Assembly: GCA_963805475.1 (NCBI GenBank)
Contig: CAWDUO010000002.1
Location: 1 to 64,000, forward strand
Length of the DNA: 64,000 bases
Direction: 5' to 3'
DNA from: VRUE01 sp963805475
Lineage (GTDB): Bacteria; Actinomycetota; Thermoleophilia; Solirubrobacterales; 70-9
Shown: piece by piece, positions 30,382-38,384 of the stretch
Position numbering within the stretch: the stretch's first letter is position 1
How the letters are laid out: the number at the start of each line of letters is the position of its first letter
Position numbers and translations under genes: made by a program
The notes under the pieces: generated by a model
Database searches by the model: none
Seen by the model: the letters and a program-made list of their open reading frames with translations, nothing else
Told to the model about the DNA's origin: nothing

Positions 30382-31800
30382 ATGATCTTGGCCAACTTCG
30401 TCAGCGACCATGTCGAGTACTTCGTCGCCGGTCTGGTGGTGGCGATCCTGATCCTGCTGCTGGCGATCAACGTCGTCCGCCGGCGCAGCACGGAGAAGGA
30501 ACGGGCTCAGCCGATCTCTCCGGGGACGCCGCCACCGCCACCGCCTCCCGCGGGACAGTCGGCCGGCCCTCCGCCGTCCGTCGCCCAGCAGCTGAGCGGC
30601 CGGGAGAAGCGCAAGCTGGCGCGCGAGCAGCAGCGGGCGGCGCGCAAGGAGCACCGCGAGCGGCGCACCGCGGAGGCGAAGAGGCGGCGCGAGGAGCGGG
30701 GACGCAAACGCTCGGAAAAGCGCGGCCGGCTCGGCGGCGGGCGTTCCGGACGGCGGGCGAAGAAGGACGCCGCGAAGGCCGAGCGCGAGCTGGCCGAGGC
30801 GCGCGCCGCGCAGGAGCGGGCGCTGTACGAGCAGGAGCGCGCCGGTGCGACGCCGCCCTCGCAGCCGCCCGTGTCCCCGCAGGCGCCGCCGCCCCCGCAG
30901 CAGCCCGTTCAGCCCCCGCTGCAGCCGCAGTTCACGCCGCCGCCAGCTTCCGTTGCGCCGCCGCCGCCGGTTACCCCCTACGACCCGGCCACCGCCGAAA
31001 AGCGGGTGCAGGACAAGGTCGCCGAGATCCAGCGCGAGGAGGAGCGGATCCGCGCCGAGGCCGACCGGCGCATCGCCGAGGCCGAGCGGCTCCAGAACGA
31101 GGCCGAGGCGCGGCGGGCGCAGGCCGAGGCCGGTCCGACCACGCAGAGCATGGCCACGGTCGCGCCGCCGGCCGCGGCGCAGCCGGACCTCGCGTCCCCG
31201 CCAAACATGCAGACCGCCGAGCAGCTCCTCCAGCAGCAGCGCGAAGCGCAGGAGCGCTCGCTGGCCGAGGCGCAGGAGCGCCTGCGCCAGGTCGAGGAGC
31301 GGACCAAGGCGGCCGAGCAGCGCGCCGCGGAGGCCGAGCGCCTCTCGCAGCTGCAGGCGCAGGAGGGGGAGCGCCAGCGACGGCTGCGCGAGATCGAGGC
31401 GAGCGTCGCCGAGGCCGAGCAGCGCGCCCGCGAGGCTGAGCGGCGCGCGATCGAGGCCGAGCAGGCCGTGCTCGGCGCGGTCGGCGGATCGGCGCCGCCG
31501 CAACCGCCGCCTCCGCCGGCGCCGCAGCCACCACCTCCGCCAGCTCCCGAGCCGCCGCCTCCCGCGCCGCAGCCGCAGCCCGTCCCGCCGTCCCCGCCCG
31601 AGTCCGAGGGCGAGGCGATCGAGCTCAACAACGTGACCTTCGAGCAGCTGCGCGGCCACGGCCTCTCGGTGACCCAGGCGACGCGGCTGCTGGCGCACCG
31701 CGAGCGGGTCGGCCGCTTCCAGTCGATCGACGAACTGGATGAGATCCCGGGCCTGCCGCGCGAGTTCGCCGAAGACCTGAAGCGCCGGTCCTGGGTCTAG
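30382..31800 (+). CDS. Membrane-anchored Pro-rich/coiled-coil protein with C-terminal helix-hairpin-helix
   Basis: 472 residues. A membrane helix lies at about 13-33 (EYFVAGLVVAILILLLAINV), followed by a Pro-rich cytoplasmic segment, a very basic segment (about 75-140), more Pro/Gln, long charged coiled coil rich in Ala, Glu and Arg (about 200-380), another Pro run, and at the end a helix-hairpin-helix of ComEA/T2SK type: LNNVTFEQLRGHGLSVTQAT and IDELDEIPGLPREFAEDL. HhH units usually bind DNA or RNA. The gene sits between smpB and ssrA, 18 bp after smpB. Function is unknown. It might tether nucleic acid or ribosome complexes at the membrane. Confidence 0.75.
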   Translation: MILANFVSDHVEYFVAGLVVAILILLLAINVVRRRSTEKERAQPISPGTPPPPPPPAGQSAGPPPSVAQQLSGREKRKLAREQQRAARKEHRERRTAEAKRRREERGRKRSEKRGRLGGGRSGRRAKKDAAKAERELAEARAAQERALYEQERAGATPPSQPPVSPQAPPPPQQPVQPPLQPQFTPPPASVAPPPPVTPYDPATAEKRVQDKVAEIQREEERIRAEADRRIAEAERLQNEAEARRAQAEAGPTTQSMATVAPPAAAQPDLASPPNMQTAEQLLQQQREAQERSLAEAQERLRQVEERTKAAEQRAAEAERLSQLQAQEGERQRRLREIEASVAEAEQRAREAERRAIEAEQAVLGAVGGSAPPQPPPPPAPQPPPPPAPEPPPPAPQPQPVPPSPPESEGEAIELNNVTFEQLRGHGLSVTQATRLLAHRERVGRFQSIDELDEIPGLPREFAEDLKRRSWV

Positions 31801-31835
31801 ACGACCGCGGTTCTACTCGCCCTGGCCCGACGCCG

Positions 31836-31841
31836 TACAAT
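31836..31841 (+). promoter_or_regulatory. Probable -10 element of ssrA
   Basis: TACAAT lies 16 bases before the mature tmRNA 5' end. This is compatible with a short 5' leader removed by RNase P. No good -35 is seen. Confidence 0.5.
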
Positions 31842-31857
31842 CGAGAGCACATAGCAC

Positions 31858-32215
31858 GGGGGCGACAGGCTTCGATCTGGTCGGTCCGTGCGAACGGTCG
31901 CAGGTCGAGGTTGCCGGAGGCCTCGTAAAACACCGGCACCAACCAATACGTGCGGACCATGAGTTCGCCCTCGCTGCTTAGTTAGATCTAAGTGAGTGAG
32001 AGTCGGCCCTCTCCCGCCCGCGGAGGGGGGTCCCGGCTTCAATTGCGGGCTCACCCGAGCGGATCGCCCCGTCCGCAAGGGGAAATTTCAGAGGGCTCTG
32101 TCTCCCGCAGTGCCCGCCGGCGCGGACCCCGGGAGACGAGACGCAAGCGCCGGCTAAACCTGTAGAAGCCTTCGCGCTACGGCCAGAGACGCCGGTTCGA
32201 TTCCGGCCGCCTCCA
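31858..32215 (+). ncRNA. ssrA: Transfer-messenger RNA (tmRNA), tag ADHEFALAA
   Basis: The 5' GGGGGCG (31858-31864) pairs with the 3' CGCCTCC (32208-32214) as the acceptor stem, allowing one G-U. The discriminator A is at 32215; CCA is not encoded. The T arm is GCCGG-TTCGATT-CCGGC (32191-32207). The conserved CCTCGTAAAA stands at 31921, and the resume codon GCG at 31952 opens the tag frame GCG-GAC-CAT-GAG-TTC-GCC-CTC-GCT-GCT-TAG, ending 31981. The peptide is ADHEFALAA, similar in plan to mycobacterial tags and carrying the ALAA degradation signal. The total is about 358 nt with room for the usual pseudoknots. Confidence 0.95.
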
Positions 32216-32228
32216 CTGACGCAAGCCT

Positions 32229-32426
32229 TCAGCTTCGATGCTGGTGCTTGCGCTCGACCCAGAAGCGCATCTCGACATGCAGGGTCCCGGCCGCAAGCGT
32301 AATCGGCAGAAGAGTCCAGGCCGGGGCGCCCAGGACGAATATCGCCAGCAGGGCGACGGAGGTAGACGCCGCGCTGAAGGCTAGCGAGCCCCACGGGAAG
32401 CTCGTCATGCGTTCCATCAACTCCAC
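32229..32426 (-). CDS. Small two-helix membrane protein (65 residues)
   Basis: GTG 32426 starts a 65-residue product with two hydrophobic segments (about 11-32 and 36-50), ending in a basic tail with WVERKHQHRS. It overlaps the end of the upstream gene by 10 bp, so the two form an operon. No family is recognised. It is convergent with ssrA, with only 13 bp between their 3' ends. Confidence 0.55.
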   Translation of the reverse strand: MELMERMTSFPWGSLAFSAASTSVALLAIFVLGAPAWTLLPITLAAGTLHVEMRFWVERKHQHRS

Positions 32427-32650
32427 ACCACAATCATAAGAGCGGCAATGGCTGGGAGCACGCCTTTGACGAACCCGTCCCCGATTCCCTCGTTAACGCG
32501 TTGCGCTACACCGTCGGGAGGCTGACGCTCGGCAAGCGATTGAGCGGCATATAGGCCGCTGAAATAGGCCATCGATCCGCCGAGGACCGCAAATGCCGTG
32601 ACAACCGCTTCGAGCAGTTCGCGGGCGCTGTCTGGATCGATTGGGGTCAC
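32417..32650 (-). CDS. Small membrane protein (77 residues)
   Basis: I take GTG 32650 as start because GGTGGAG lies at the right distance upstream; TTG 32680 is an alternative. The product has two hydrophobic segments (roughly 18-37 and 61-76, the second with GVLPAIAALMIVVW) joined by a charged loop. It is the first gene of a two-gene operon of small membrane proteins. The architecture resembles holin-like or small accessory proteins but I do not recognise it. Confidence 0.55.
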   Translation of the reverse strand: MTPIDPDSARELLEAVVTAFAVLGGSMAYFSGLYAAQSLAERQPPDGVAQRVNEGIGDGFVKGVLPAIAALMIVVWS

Positions 32651-32738
32651 GGCTCCACCGTAGGCGGACGCGGCGCGCAAATGGCGCGCTGAATGAAAAT
32701 ATTTTGCGGCGAGTTCGCCCCACTGTAGGTTGCCCGGC

Positions 32739-33428
32739 GTGGGCGACGTCTTCTTTCTCGCGTTCCTTGCTGCGCTCTACCCGACGTTGCTCGCGGCGAC
32801 GACGGTGATGCTGATGCTGCCGCACCCGAAGCGGCTGCTGCTCGGCTACCTGCTGGGGGCGGCGATGACCAGCATCACGCTCGGCCTGGTGATCGTCTTC
32901 ACCCTGCGCCACGCGGGCATCTCGAGCACGGCGAAGACGACGCTCAGCCCAGCTGAGGACATCGCCCTCGGCTGCATCGCCCTGGTCGTCGCCTACGTGC
33001 TCGGCAGCGAACGCGACGAGGCGATCCGCGAGCGGCGGCGCGAGCGCAAGGAGGCCAAGGCCAAGGGGCCGCAGGGACCGCCGCGCTGGCAGCGCTTCCT
33101 CGGCCGCGGCTCGGCCCGCGTCACCTTCGCCGTCGGCGCCGTCCTCACCCTGCCCGGCGCCACCTACATCGCCGCGCTCTACCGGATCGCCGACGAGGAA
33201 CTGGCGGACCCGGTCACGGTCGCCGTCGTCCTCGCCTTCAACGCGATCATGCTGATGCTGCTCGAGGTCCCCCTGCTCGCCTACACCTTCGCCCCCGAGT
33301 GGACCCCGCGGGCGATCGAGCGCTTCAAGGCGAAGCTGCGCGAACGCGGCCGCATCTGGGCGATCCGCGTCGCCGCGATCCTCGGCTGCCTGATGATCGC
33401 CCGCGGCGTCATCACGCTGCTCGTCTGA
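32739..33428 (+). CDS. GAP/SAP-family integral membrane protein
   Basis: About 229 residues with six predicted membrane helices in two groups of three, separated by a charged Arg/Lys/Glu loop (RERRRERKEAKAKGP). The pattern AALYPTLLAATTVMLMLPHP and VGAVLTLPGATYIAALYRI matches the mycobacterial GAP family (Sap, sulfolipid-1-addressing protein), inner-membrane proteins linked to export of glycolipids. GTG 32739 is preferred to TTG 32730. The substrate here is unknown. Confidence 0.65.
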   Translation: MGDVFFLAFLAALYPTLLAATTVMLMLPHPKRLLLGYLLGAAMTSITLGLVIVFTLRHAGISSTAKTTLSPAEDIALGCIALVVAYVLGSERDEAIRERRRERKEAKAKGPQGPPRWQRFLGRGSARVTFAVGAVLTLPGATYIAALYRIADEELADPVTVAVVLAFNAIMLMLLEVPLLAYTFAPEWTPRAIERFKAKLRERGRIWAIRVAAILGCLMIARGVITLLV

Positions 33429-33465
33429 GCGACGGCCGCGCCCTCCGCCTCGTAACGTTGGTCCG

Positions 33466-35370
33466 ATGGCCATAGCGACGGCGACCAGCCTCGACATGCA
33501 CCTGGGCGGCAAGCCGCTCTTCGAAGGCGTCTCCTTCAAGCTCGAGCCCCGCGAGCGGATGACCCTCTCGGGCCGCAACGGAGCCGGCAAGTCGACTCTG
33601 CTGCGCATGCTGGCGGGAGAGCTGACGCCGGACGCCGGCGGCCTCGTCCTGCAGAAGGGCGCGCGGGTTGCCCTGCACGATCAGCGCCCGCCGCGCGAGA
33701 CGGAGCTCTCGCTGGGCTCCTACGTCTTCTCCGGGCGGGCGGAGATGATCGAGGCCGAGCGCGAGCTGGAGCGGCTGGAGGCGGCGATGGCCGGCGGGGA
33801 GACCGGAGAGGAGACGCTGAACGCCTACGCCGCCGCCCAGCAACGGCTCGAGCATGGCGGCGGCTACCGCTGGCGCGACGGCGTGCTCGCCGTGCTGCGC
33901 GGGCTCGGCTTCGGCGGCGAGGAGGGGGAGCGCTCCCTGTCCACCTTCTCCGGCGGTGAGCTGACCCGCGCCTCGCTGGCCCGGGCGCTCGCGACCCGCC
34001 CCGATCTACTGCTGCTCGACGAGCCGACCAACCATCTCGACATCCCCTCGCTGGAGTGGCTGGAGCGCTACCTGCGCGACCTCGACGCCGCGGTCGTCCT
34101 CGTCGCCCACGACCGCTGGTTCCTCGAGGCGGTCGGGACCTCGGTGCTGGAGCTCGAGGCCGGGCGGGCGCGCTTTTTCGCCGGCCCCTGGCACGCCTGG
34201 CGCACCGAGCAGGCCGCCCGCGAGATCGCCCGCGGCAAGGCGATCGAGCGCCAGGAGGCGGAGATCGCCCGCATGGAGCGCTTCGTCGAGCGCTTCCGCT
34301 ACAAGGCGACCAAGGCGCGCCAGGCGCAGTCGCGGCTCAAGCAGATCGAGCGGGTCAAGCGCGACGGGGTCGAGGCCGAGCAGCGCGACCGCCGCAACCT
34401 GCGCTTCTCCTTCGTCAAGCCCGAGCGACCGGGCCGCGTGGTGCTGAAGCTGGTCGGCGCGAAGCTCGAGGTCCCCGGGCGGACGCTGCTCGAGGACGCC
34501 CGGCTCGAAGTCGAGCGCGGCGAGCACGTCGTCCTCGTCGGCCCCAACGGCGCCGGCAAGACGACGCTGATCGAGACGCTCGCCGGGCGCCGCGAGCCGG
34601 CCGCCGGCTCGCTGCGGCTCGGCCACAACGTCAAGCTCGGCTACCTCTCCCAGCACGCCGACACGGCGGCGGGGGAGGGGACGGTGCTCGACGCGGCGCA
34701 GCGCGAGACCGGGCTCAGCGGGCAGAAGGCTCGCGACCTGCTCGGCGGCTTCCTCTTTTCCGGCGCCGACGCCGAGAAGCAGCTGAGCGAGATCTCGGGC
34801 GGTGAGCAGCGGCGCCTCTCGCTGGCAATCCTCGTCGCCTCCGGCGCCAACGTGCTGATCCTCGACGAGCCGACGAACCACCTCGACATCGAGAGCCGCG
34901 AGGCGCTGGAGGACGCGCTGCTGGCGTTCGAGGGCGCGGTCGTCCTCGTCTCCCACGACCGGGCGCTGCTCGAGGCGGTGGGCTCCCGCACGATCGTCTG
35001 CGAGGACGGCGCGCTGCGCTCGCACGAGAGCGGCTGGGCCGAGTACCAGCGGGCGCGCGACGAACGCGAAGCAGCGGCCGAGGCGGCGGCGCAGGCGGCC
35101 AGGCCGGAGCCCGCGTCCCAGGCCGGACGCAACGCCGGGCGGGAGGCGAAGAAGGCGGCGCGCAAGGCGGGCCGCCTGGCCGAGCGCGTCGAGCGGGCGG
35201 AGGCCGAGCTGCGGGAGCTCGAGCACGAGCTCTCGGACCCGGAAGCCTGGTCGAGCCCCGGCCGAGCCGAGCGCGCCGAGGCGCGCCACGCCGAGGCCAA
35301 GCGGGCGGTCGGCGAGCTCTACGAGCAGTGGGAGGCGGCCGAAGTCGAGGCCGCCGGAGCGGCGTCCTAG
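33466..35370 (+). CDS. ABC-F family ATPase (duplicated ATP-binding protein)
   Basis: Two ABC domains in one 634-residue chain with no membrane part: Walker A GRNGAGKST (about 43-51) and GPNGAGKTT (about 360-368), signatures FSGGELTRASLARAL and ISGGEQQRRLSLAIL, and LLDEPTNHLDIPS and ILDEPTNHLDIES. The inter-domain linker is rich in Arg and Lys, as in ribosome-binding ABC-F proteins such as EttA and the antibiotic-resistance types. A C-terminal charged coiled coil follows (about 540-625). Probably a translation factor; a resistance role cannot be excluded. It is convergent with the P450 gene, overlapping by 4 bp. Confidence 0.9.
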   Translation: MAIATATSLDMHLGGKPLFEGVSFKLEPRERMTLSGRNGAGKSTLLRMLAGELTPDAGGLVLQKGARVALHDQRPPRETELSLGSYVFSGRAEMIEAERELERLEAAMAGGETGEETLNAYAAAQQRLEHGGGYRWRDGVLAVLRGLGFGGEEGERSLSTFSGGELTRASLARALATRPDLLLLDEPTNHLDIPSLEWLERYLRDLDAAVVLVAHDRWFLEAVGTSVLELEAGRARFFAGPWHAWRTEQAAREIARGKAIERQEAEIARMERFVERFRYKATKARQAQSRLKQIERVKRDGVEAEQRDRRNLRFSFVKPERPGRVVLKLVGAKLEVPGRTLLEDARLEVERGEHVVLVGPNGAGKTTLIETLAGRREPAAGSLRLGHNVKLGYLSQHADTAAGEGTVLDAAQRETGLSGQKARDLLGGFLFSGADAEKQLSEISGGEQRRLSLAILVASGANVLILDEPTNHLDIESREALEDALLAFEGAVVLVSHDRALLEAVGSRTIVCEDGALRSHESGWAEYQRARDEREAAAEAAAQAARPEPASQAGRNAGREAKKAARKAGRLAERVERAEAELRELEHELSDPEAWSSPGRAERAEARHAEAKRAVGELYEQWEAAEVEAAGAAS

Positions 35371-36713
35371 GCCAGCGTCCGGTCGAGCCTGACCCGGGTG
35401 CCCCTGCCGGGGGCGAGGGTGATGTTGCGGACCTTGACCTTTTCCGGCTTCGGGTCGGGGGCGCTGAGCTCCGCCCGCTCGAGGATCGCGCGCAGCACGA
35501 CGCGCATCTCGTATTCGGCGAAGGCGGCGCCGATGCAGCGGCGCACGCCGCCGCCGAAGGGGATCCACGCGTAGCTGTCCGCCTTTTCGTCGAGGAAGCG
35601 CTCGGGGCGAAACTCCTGCGGCGCCGGGAAGAGGTCCTCGCGGTAGTGCAGCGCGGCGATCGCCGCCATCACATAGGTGTCGGCCGGCAGCTCGTAGCCG
35701 GCGATCTCCAGCGGCGCGGTCAGCTTGCGCGCCACGTCGACGAGCACCGGCCGGACCCGCAGCGTCTCCTTGATCGTCGCGTCGAGGTAGTCGTCGCCCG
35801 TGGCGAGCGACTCGCGCAGCCGGCCGAACGCCTCGCGGTTGCGCAGCAGCCGCTCGATCGCCCAGGCGAGCCCGGTCGCGGTCGTCTCGTGCCCGGCGAC
35901 CAGCACGGTGACCAGCTCGTCGCGCAGTTCGGCGTCGCTCATCGGCTCGCCGTCCTCGTGGCGCGCGGACATCAGCAGCGCCAGCACGTCGTCCGCCTCG
36001 CCGGCTTCGTCGCCGACCTCGGCCCGCCGCAGCGCGATCTGCTCGTAGACGAACTCGTCGAGCGCCTCGCGCGCCGCGAGGAAGCGCGCCCAGGGGCTCC
36101 AGCGGCCGTAGTCGCGGCGCAGCGGCGGCAGCGCGGTGACCATGCTGAGTCGGCCGGCGAAGCGCTCGACCAAGCGCTCGAAGCGATCGATCTGGCGCTC
36201 GTCGTGGACCCCGAAGACCGCCCGCATGATCACCGCCAGGGTGATCCGCTGCGTGTGCGGGCGCAGGGCGAAGGGCTCGCCGACCGGCCAGCTCTCCATC
36301 TCGCGCAGCGTCGCCTCGCGCATCAGCTCGCCGTAGCGCTCTATCCGCTCGCCGTGGAAGGGCGGCAGCAGCAGCTTGCGCTGGCGCATGTGCGGCGCCT
36401 CGTCGAGGGTGAGCACGGAGTTGGGGCCGAGCGCCGGCTCGAGCACCGTGGCGTTTGCCTCGCCGGCGTGAGCGCGGTCGGGCGGGGTGGCGAAGAGCTG
36501 CTTGACCAGCGCCGGGTCGGCGACGTAGGTGAGGTCCTTGAAGAAGGGGAAGGAGACGCGGAAGACATCGCCGTAGCGGCGCTGGAAGCCGATCAGGAAG
36601 CCGAGCGGGTCGCGCGCGTAGGCGAGCACCTGCAGGGTCGCGGGCAGCCGGGTTCCGGGTGGGCGTCGCGGCAGCGAAGCCGTGGCCGGTCGCGGGACGG
36701 TCGCCTGCTCCAT
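35367..36713 (-). CDS. Cytochrome P450
   Basis: A heme monooxygenase of 448 residues. The I-helix shows LVAGHETTATGLAW, the K-helix ETLR (in IKETLRVRPVL) and the heme loop FGGGVRRCIGAAFAEYEM with Cys393 as the iron ligand. The N-terminus has the Pro-rich PRRPPGTRLPATLQ, without a strong membrane anchor. No ferredoxin or reductase gene is beside it. The type resembles CYP families with open, lipophilic substrates, but no substrate can be named. Confidence 0.93.
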   Translation of the reverse strand: MEQATVPRPATASLPRRPPGTRLPATLQVLAYARDPLGFLIGFQRRYGDVFRVSFPFFKDLTYVADPALVKQLFATPPDRAHAGEANATVLEPALGPNSVLTLDEAPHMRQRKLLLPPFHGERIERYGELMREATLREMESWPVGEPFALRPHTQRITLAVIMRAVFGVHDERQIDRFERLVERFAGRLSMVTALPPLRRDYGRWSPWARFLAAREALDEFVYEQIALRRAEVGDEAGEADDVLALLMSARHEDGEPMSDAELRDELVTVLVAGHETTATGLAWAIERLLRNREAFGRLRESLATGDDYLDATIKETLRVRPVLVDVARKLTAPLEIAGYELPADTYVMAAIAALHYREDLFPAPQEFRPERFLDEKADSYAWIPFGGGVRRCIGAAFAEYEMRVVLRAILERAELSAPDPKPEKVKVRNITLAPGRGTRVRLDRTLA

Positions 36714-36753
36714 CGTTCCTCACCATACAAAACTGGCCAGCTAGCCAGGATCA

Positions 36754-37254
36754 CTACCCGGTCGAAGGCAGAAAGCGTCCGACCTGCTCGTTGAAGGTTC
36801 GCGGTCGCTCCAGCATCAGCATGTGCCCGCAATCCTCCAGCAGGACGGTTCTGGCCTTCGGAGTCAACTCGGCCCAGGCTTCGAGGTCAGCGGGCGGGCA
36901 GATGTGATCGTGGCGGGCGCCGATCGAGAGGATCGGGCGCCGCACATCGGTCAGTCCCTGGCGAGGGTCGGAGCGGCCGATCGCCCTGGCGGCGGGGAAG
37001 ACGCCGCGCGTGCCGGTCCCGCCGAGCATCAGCGCGAGGCTGTCGGTTGGGATCGCTCGCGGGCGATGTATGTATGGCCAAAGAAGCGCCTGACGGAGCC
37101 ATTGACGGGCGACGATCAAACGCTGCAGCCAGCGAGGCGTCGGAATGCCGACGGTGAGCACCTCTGTGAGCGTGGCCGCTGTCTTCTTCGGCTTCCGCAG
37201 GGCAAGTCCCCGTCGGGCGGGACGATTTCGATCATCGCTCGCTCCCATCGCCAT
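36754..37254 (-). pseudogene. C-terminal half of an alpha/beta hydrolase
   Basis: The frame contains the acid and His parts of the triad (ILSIGARHDHICPPADLEAW, then LEDCGHMLMLERPRTFNEQV) and a cap-like helical region, but no nucleophile elbow G-x-S-x-G and no N-terminal core strands. A complete enzyme would need about 120-150 more residues. Upstream, the frame runs into the TetR gene, overlapping it by 23 bp. I read it as a truncated gene whose 5' part has been lost. A functional fragment is unlikely. Confidence 0.65.
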
Positions 37255-37915
37255 GCGTGCTCGAGGCGAGCAGGCCCATGGTGAGGACCTCGCGCGCCCG
37301 GTCCAGCACGGCCTCGAACTCGGCGTCGCTGAGGTTCATGTTGGCCGGGCCGAGATGGCAGGCGATCACGCCGTCCCAGGCGGCCCAGAGGAACGTCGCG
37401 GTGCTCTCGGGGTCGACCGGCCGCGCGATCCCTTCTTCGATCGCCCCGCGCACGCAACCGGCCATCCGCTCCGTCTCTTCGCGAATGCGTCGAGCGACCC
37501 GCTCGGCGGGTTGAGGCGCGGCCTTCTCGGAGGGGCGGTCGGGTGGGGGGAAGCGAAAGAGGCGGAAATAGCCGGGGTGCTCGCGAGCGAAGCGCAGGTA
37601 GCCCTCCAACAATCCGACCAGCCGCTCGACGGGCGCGGTGCCCGAGTCGAATCCCTCGTCGCAATAGCGCTTGTCGAGTTCCAGCGCCCGGTCGATCAAC
37701 CCCGCGTAGACGCCGTCCTTGCTGCCGAAGTGCGCGTAGATCGAGCCAATCGCGACGTCGGCCTGCTCGGAGATGTCCTCCAAGGTCGTCACGCCGAAGC
37801 CCCGGCCGAGGAAGAGGCGCTCGGCGGCGTCGAGGATCGCCGCCGCGGTGCGCGCCTTGCGGCGCTCGGTTCGAGTCGTGGGCTCGGGAGATGGGGCTCT
37901 GGACATAATATGCAA
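37232..37915 (-). CDS. TetR/AcrR family transcriptional regulator
   Basis: A helix-turn-helix repressor with an N-terminal TetR domain: AAAILDAAERLFLGRGFGVT and TLEDISEQADVAIGSIYAHF, then GSKDGVYAGLIDRAL. The ligand-binding half has WAAWDGVIACHLGP. About 225-228 residues. The start may be ATG 37915 or ATG 37906. It is divergent from a small membrane-protein gene across an A+T-rich region, and likely represses that gene and itself. Confidence 0.9.
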   Translation of the reverse strand: MHIMSRAPSPEPTTRTERRKARTAAAILDAAERLFLGRGFGVTTLEDISEQADVAIGSIYAHFGSKDGVYAGLIDRALELDKRYCDEGFDSGTAPVERLVGLLEGYLRFAREHPGYFRLFRFPPPDRPSEKAAPQPAERVARRIREETERMAGCVRGAIEEGIARPVDPESTATFLWAAWDGVIACHLGPANMNLSDAEFEAVLDRAREVLTMGLLASSTHGDGSER

Positions 37916-37978
37916 GATAATAGCAAAACTGTAATGATGATCTAGTTCTGCATGTGCTCTCTACAAAGGAGGCTCCGT
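37916..37978. promoter_or_regulatory. A+T-rich divergent promoter/operator region
   Basis: This gap is strikingly A+T-rich against the genome background (AATATGCAAGATAATAGC and onward) and contains ATGCA near its left end with TGCAT near its right end. AAAGGAGG at 37965-37972 is a strong ribosome binding site for the plus-strand gene. The TetR protein encoded alongside is the natural candidate to bind here. Confidence 0.5.
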
Positions 37979-38362
37979 ATGCCGCTCGTCGCCAAGCTGG
38001 GAATCTGCGAGTTGACCGTCGCCGCTCTGTCGGGCTGGGCGATGGTCGCCACGGTTGAGAAGCCGGAGGCGTTGCGGCGCTTCGGGCTGCGACACCTGGG
38101 CCGCATCCGTCAAGCGCATCTCGATCTCCTGTTCATGGGCACGATCCTCACGGCCGTTGGAATCGCAGTGCAGTCGATGCCCGCCTGGATCGGCATCCTT
38201 CTGGTCCTCGGCGCATTCGTGCAGCCGCTGATGTTCCTGCCGTTGGCGGTTGACGGAGAGCTGGCGAAGAGCTCGGTCGTCTACCGGGTCGTCAACACGA
38301 CGGTGTTCGTCGGGTTCAGCATCGGCTGGGTCGGACTTGCCCTCGTGGTCGTGTCACGGTGA
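37979..38362 (+). CDS. Four-helix membrane protein, probably TetR-regulated
   Basis: 127 residues starting at ATG 37979, with AAAGGAGG six bases upstream. Four hydrophobic segments are seen: LTVAALSGWAMVATV, LLFMGTILTAVGIAVQSM, WIGILLVLGAFVQPLMFL and VVNTTVFVGFSIGWVGLALV. The loop QAHLDLLFMG with conserved-looking charged residues may be functional. No known family is assigned. Divergent orientation from the TetR gene suggests it is induced by that regulator's ligand. Confidence 0.65.
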   Translation: MPLVAKLGICELTVAALSGWAMVATVEKPEALRRFGLRHLGRIRQAHLDLLFMGTILTAVGIAVQSMPAWIGILLVLGAFVQPLMFLPLAVDGELAKSSVVYRVVNTTVFVGFSIGWVGLALVVVSR

Positions 38363-38384
38363 TGTTCCACCCGTCCTTGAGCGT

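Noticed and set aside
28609..31698. Open frame of 1029 codons on the minus strand
   Set aside because: It is antisense to the RNase R, SmpB and HhH-protein genes, has Arg/Leu/Gly-biased low-complexity sequence and shows no domain. Such frames are common in GC-rich DNA.
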